Positions 6,054-7,032 of a DNA stretch of 7,032 bases are shown here, piece after piece. Below the pieces are notes generated by a model. It was not told where the DNA came from, did not search any database, and saw only the letters and a list, made by a program, of their open reading frames with translations. How positions within the stretch are numbered: the stretch's first letter is position 1; each line of letters starts with the position of its first letter. The DNA is from Reyranella sp. (GTDB lineage: Bacteria; Pseudomonadota; Alphaproteobacteria; Reyranellales; Reyranellaceae). The translations under genes were made by a program, and so were the position numbers. The DNA is taken from NCBI GenBank assembly GCA_016780605.1, contig JADHLS010000262.1, positions 1 through 7,032 of the forward strand. Reading direction: 5' to 3'.

Positions 6054-6863
6054 CTACCGCCCCCTCAGCATCCGCCAGCCGTTCTGCAGATGGCGCACCG
6101 GTCCCCAGACATGGCGCGTGCGCATCATGTGCCAGCGCTGCGGCTCGTTGTCGGGGCCGGCGATGGGCCCCGCATCGTCGACATAGTCGGTGATGCCGAC
6201 GGCGTCGGTGTCCCACGGGCCCGTGGTCTTGAAGATCGTCGTCTTGGCGCCGTAGCCCGCCAGCGCGCGGCTCATGCCCGAAGCCATGAAGTCCATGTAA
6301 CGCGGCAGGCTCTCAGGCCGGCAGAGATAACCCTTGTTGAAGCCGACTGCGAGCAGGCGGAAGTGGAAGGGGTTCTTCTCGAGGTAGCGCACCACCTCGG
6401 TGGTGTTGGCGGGATAGCGCGGCGAGAAGAAGTCGTCGATCACCACGATGCCGTCGTTGTTGACGATGCGGTTGGCGAATTCGAGCTCGCGATAGACCGC
6501 CGTGCCGGTGTGTTCGCCGTCGATGTGGAACCAGCGCACGGTCTGGTGCATGGCCTGCAGGTCGAGCTTGGCCGGCAGGTCCGCCGACGGCCCCGACAGC
6601 GGCACGATGTTGACCGGCTCGGCGCCGACCGAACGGATCGACCGTCCCACCGCCTCCTCATCGAGCCTGAGATCGCAGAGATAGAGCTTTTCCTGCCCCT
6701 TGCGATACGAGGCGAGCACCGACGCCGACCTGCCGCGCCAGACGCCGATCTCGAACAGGTCGCCCGTGATCTTGGCCTGCTGGTCGAGCAGTGCACGCCA
6801 GACGCAGTAGGACTGGAACATGAACCAGCCCGGAATGGCGTCGACTTTTTCCCAACTGAGCAT
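6054..6863 (-). CDS. Class I SAM-dependent methyltransferase, TylF/macrocin O-methyltransferase-like
   Basis: This 269-aa protein has a class I methyltransferase fold. SAM-binding motif I is DLFEIGVWRGRSAS (Glu38, Gly40, Gly44, Ser46), and Asp64 at the end of beta-2 (YLCDLR) probably contacts the SAM ribose. FHIDGEHT (Asp115 and His118) and VVIDDFFSP (Asp143-Asp144) resemble the metal-ligand positions of Mg2+-dependent TylF/MycE sugar O-methyltransferases, so methyl transfer to a sugar hydroxyl is plausible. The acceptor is unknown. A C-terminal part of about 100 residues after the core has no motif I recognise. The start at 6863 is chosen because AAGGA lies 6 nt upstream; an ATG at 6878 would add MQGSS but has no ribosome-binding site. 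No signal peptide or membrane helix is seen. No glycosyltransferase or sugar-biosynthesis gene is adjacent within the window, so the pathway remains open. It is transcribed alone, converging on the dehydrogenase. Confidence 0.85.
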   Translation of the reverse strand: MLSWEKVDAIPGWFMFQSYCVWRALLDQQAKITGDLFEIGVWRGRSASVLASYRKGQEKLYLCDLRLDEEAVGRSIRSVGAEPVNIVPLSGPSADLPAKLDLQAMHQTVRWFHIDGEHTGTAVYRELEFANRIVNNDGIVVIDDFFSPRYPANTTEVVRYLEKNPFHFRLLAVGFNKGYLCRPESLPRYMDFMASGMSRALAGYGAKTTIFKTTGPWDTDAVGITDYVDDAGPIAGPDNEPQRWHMMRTRHVWGPVRHLQNGWRMLRGR

Positions 6864-6869
6864 CGATGA

Positions 6870-6874
6870 TCCTT
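6870..6874 (-). promoter_or_regulatory. Shine-Dalgarno AAGGA of the methyltransferase
   Basis: On the minus strand AAGGA is followed by six bases (TCATCG) and the ATG at 6863. It supports that start over the in-frame ATG at 6878, which would place this motif inside the coding region. Confidence 0.6.
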
Positions 6875-6886
6875 GCATTGGGGGCT

Positions 6887-6915
6887 GCTCTAACAGCGCT
6901 TTTTCGACGCTGCAA
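6887..6915 (-). promoter_or_regulatory. Weak candidate promoter for the methyltransferase
   Basis: On the minus strand TTGCAG (6915-6910) and TAGAGC (6892-6887) are separated by 17 bp, the ideal spacing, but each hexamer matches only about half of the sigma-70 consensus. Transcription would begin near 6880, just upstream of the Shine-Dalgarno, which is consistent with the start at 6863. It overlaps a small hairpin (6894-6912). Confidence 0.25.
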
Positions 6916-6957
6916 GCCGGGAGCGCTTGCGCGCCCGGCGGGGCTCGGGTAGAGCCC
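6894..6957. other. Three tandem stem-loops in the divergent gap
   Basis: CAGCG/CGCTG (6894-6898 with 6908-6912) is followed by a strong stem GCCGGG/CCCGGC (6916-6921 with 6934-6939). That stem is extended inward by GCG/CGC across one mismatch. The third stem is GGGCTC/GAGCCC (6941-6946 with 6952-6957). They fill most of the 106 bp between the methyltransferase start and the next possible start at 6970. They could be 5'-leader structures or operators. High GC content makes such stems frequent, so their function is uncertain. Confidence 0.35.
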
Positions 6958-6969
6958 GCTTGCCTGCAA

Positions 6970-7032
6970 ATGCCAACAACAACAGTCGCTTACCGCACGA
7001 CGCTCGGCCTGATTTGGGGACTGGCGCTCTGG
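6970..7032 (+). CDS. N-terminus of a possible membrane protein, cut by the right window edge
   Basis: From ATG 6970 the frame is open for 21 codons to the window end: MPTTTVAYRTTLGLIWGLAL and a final W. A short polar start followed by a hydrophobic run (LGLIWGLALW) looks like a signal anchor or first membrane helix. No Shine-Dalgarno is apparent upstream, and the frame is also open further upstream, so the start is provisional. No family can be named from so few residues. It would be divergent from the methyltransferase gene. Confidence 0.4.
   Translation, partial: MPTTTVAYRTTLGLIWGLALW

Noticed and set aside
5998..6186. A 62-aa plus-strand open frame starting in the REP-like repeat
   Set aside because: It begins inside the palindrome and runs antisense to the methyltransferase C-terminus. 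There is no ribosome-binding site or domain.
6090..6869. A 259-aa plus-strand frame opposite the methyltransferase
   Set aside because: It mirrors the methyltransferase codons. The minus-strand frame has SAM-binding motifs and a Shine-Dalgarno; this one has neither.

Overview
The window looks like ordinary chromosomal sequence from a high-GC bacterium, most likely an alphaproteobacterium. This rests on GC-rich third codon positions, the family composition (beta-alanine:pyruvate-type transaminase, Kef-type antiporter, DenD-like dehydrogenase) and a GTCATCC...GAGGGACCTT intergenic palindrome. The genus cannot be fixed from the sequence alone. I see no mobile element, CRISPR array, rRNA or tRNA.

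Layout from left to right. (1) Positions 1-876, plus strand: the C-terminal two thirds of a class III PLP-dependent omega-aminotransferase, cut by the window edge. (2) A short gap with a perfect 10-bp stem-loop, then a plus-strand PLD-family cardiolipin synthase (933-2342) that starts with GTG and has no visible Shine-Dalgarno. (3) Two minus-strand genes forming one probable operon: a Kef-type CPA2 cation/proton antiporter (3040-4872), then an endonuclease/exonuclease/phosphatase-family protein (2343-3032) whose GTG start lies 7 nt after the antiporter stop. This operon converges on the cardiolipin synthase with zero bases between the two stop codons. (4) A 75-bp divergent gap, then a plus-strand NAD-dependent extended SDR that I recognise as D-erythronate dehydrogenase-like (4948-5958). 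(5) A convergent intergenic region (5959-6053) packed with inverted repeats, including one hairpin that spans the dehydrogenase stop codon and one long REP-like palindrome. (6) A minus-strand class I SAM-dependent methyltransferase of the TylF/macrocin-like type (6054-6863). (7) A divergent gap with tandem hairpins and the first 21 codons of a possible plus-strand gene running off the right edge.

Functional links are modest. Cardiolipin synthase and the EEP protein are neighbours here and, from memory, also in the E. coli ybhP-clsB(ybhO)-ybhN cluster, which hints at a shared role in phospholipid metabolism. The antiporter and EEP protein are probably co-transcribed. The aminotransferase, the dehydrogenase and the methyltransferase appear to be separate single-gene units. 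I find no convincing evidence of a new multi-gene system. The items most worth a second look are the abutting convergent cls/EEP pair, the stop-codon-spanning hairpin and REP-like element, the possibly leaderless cls start, and the isolated DenD homologue.
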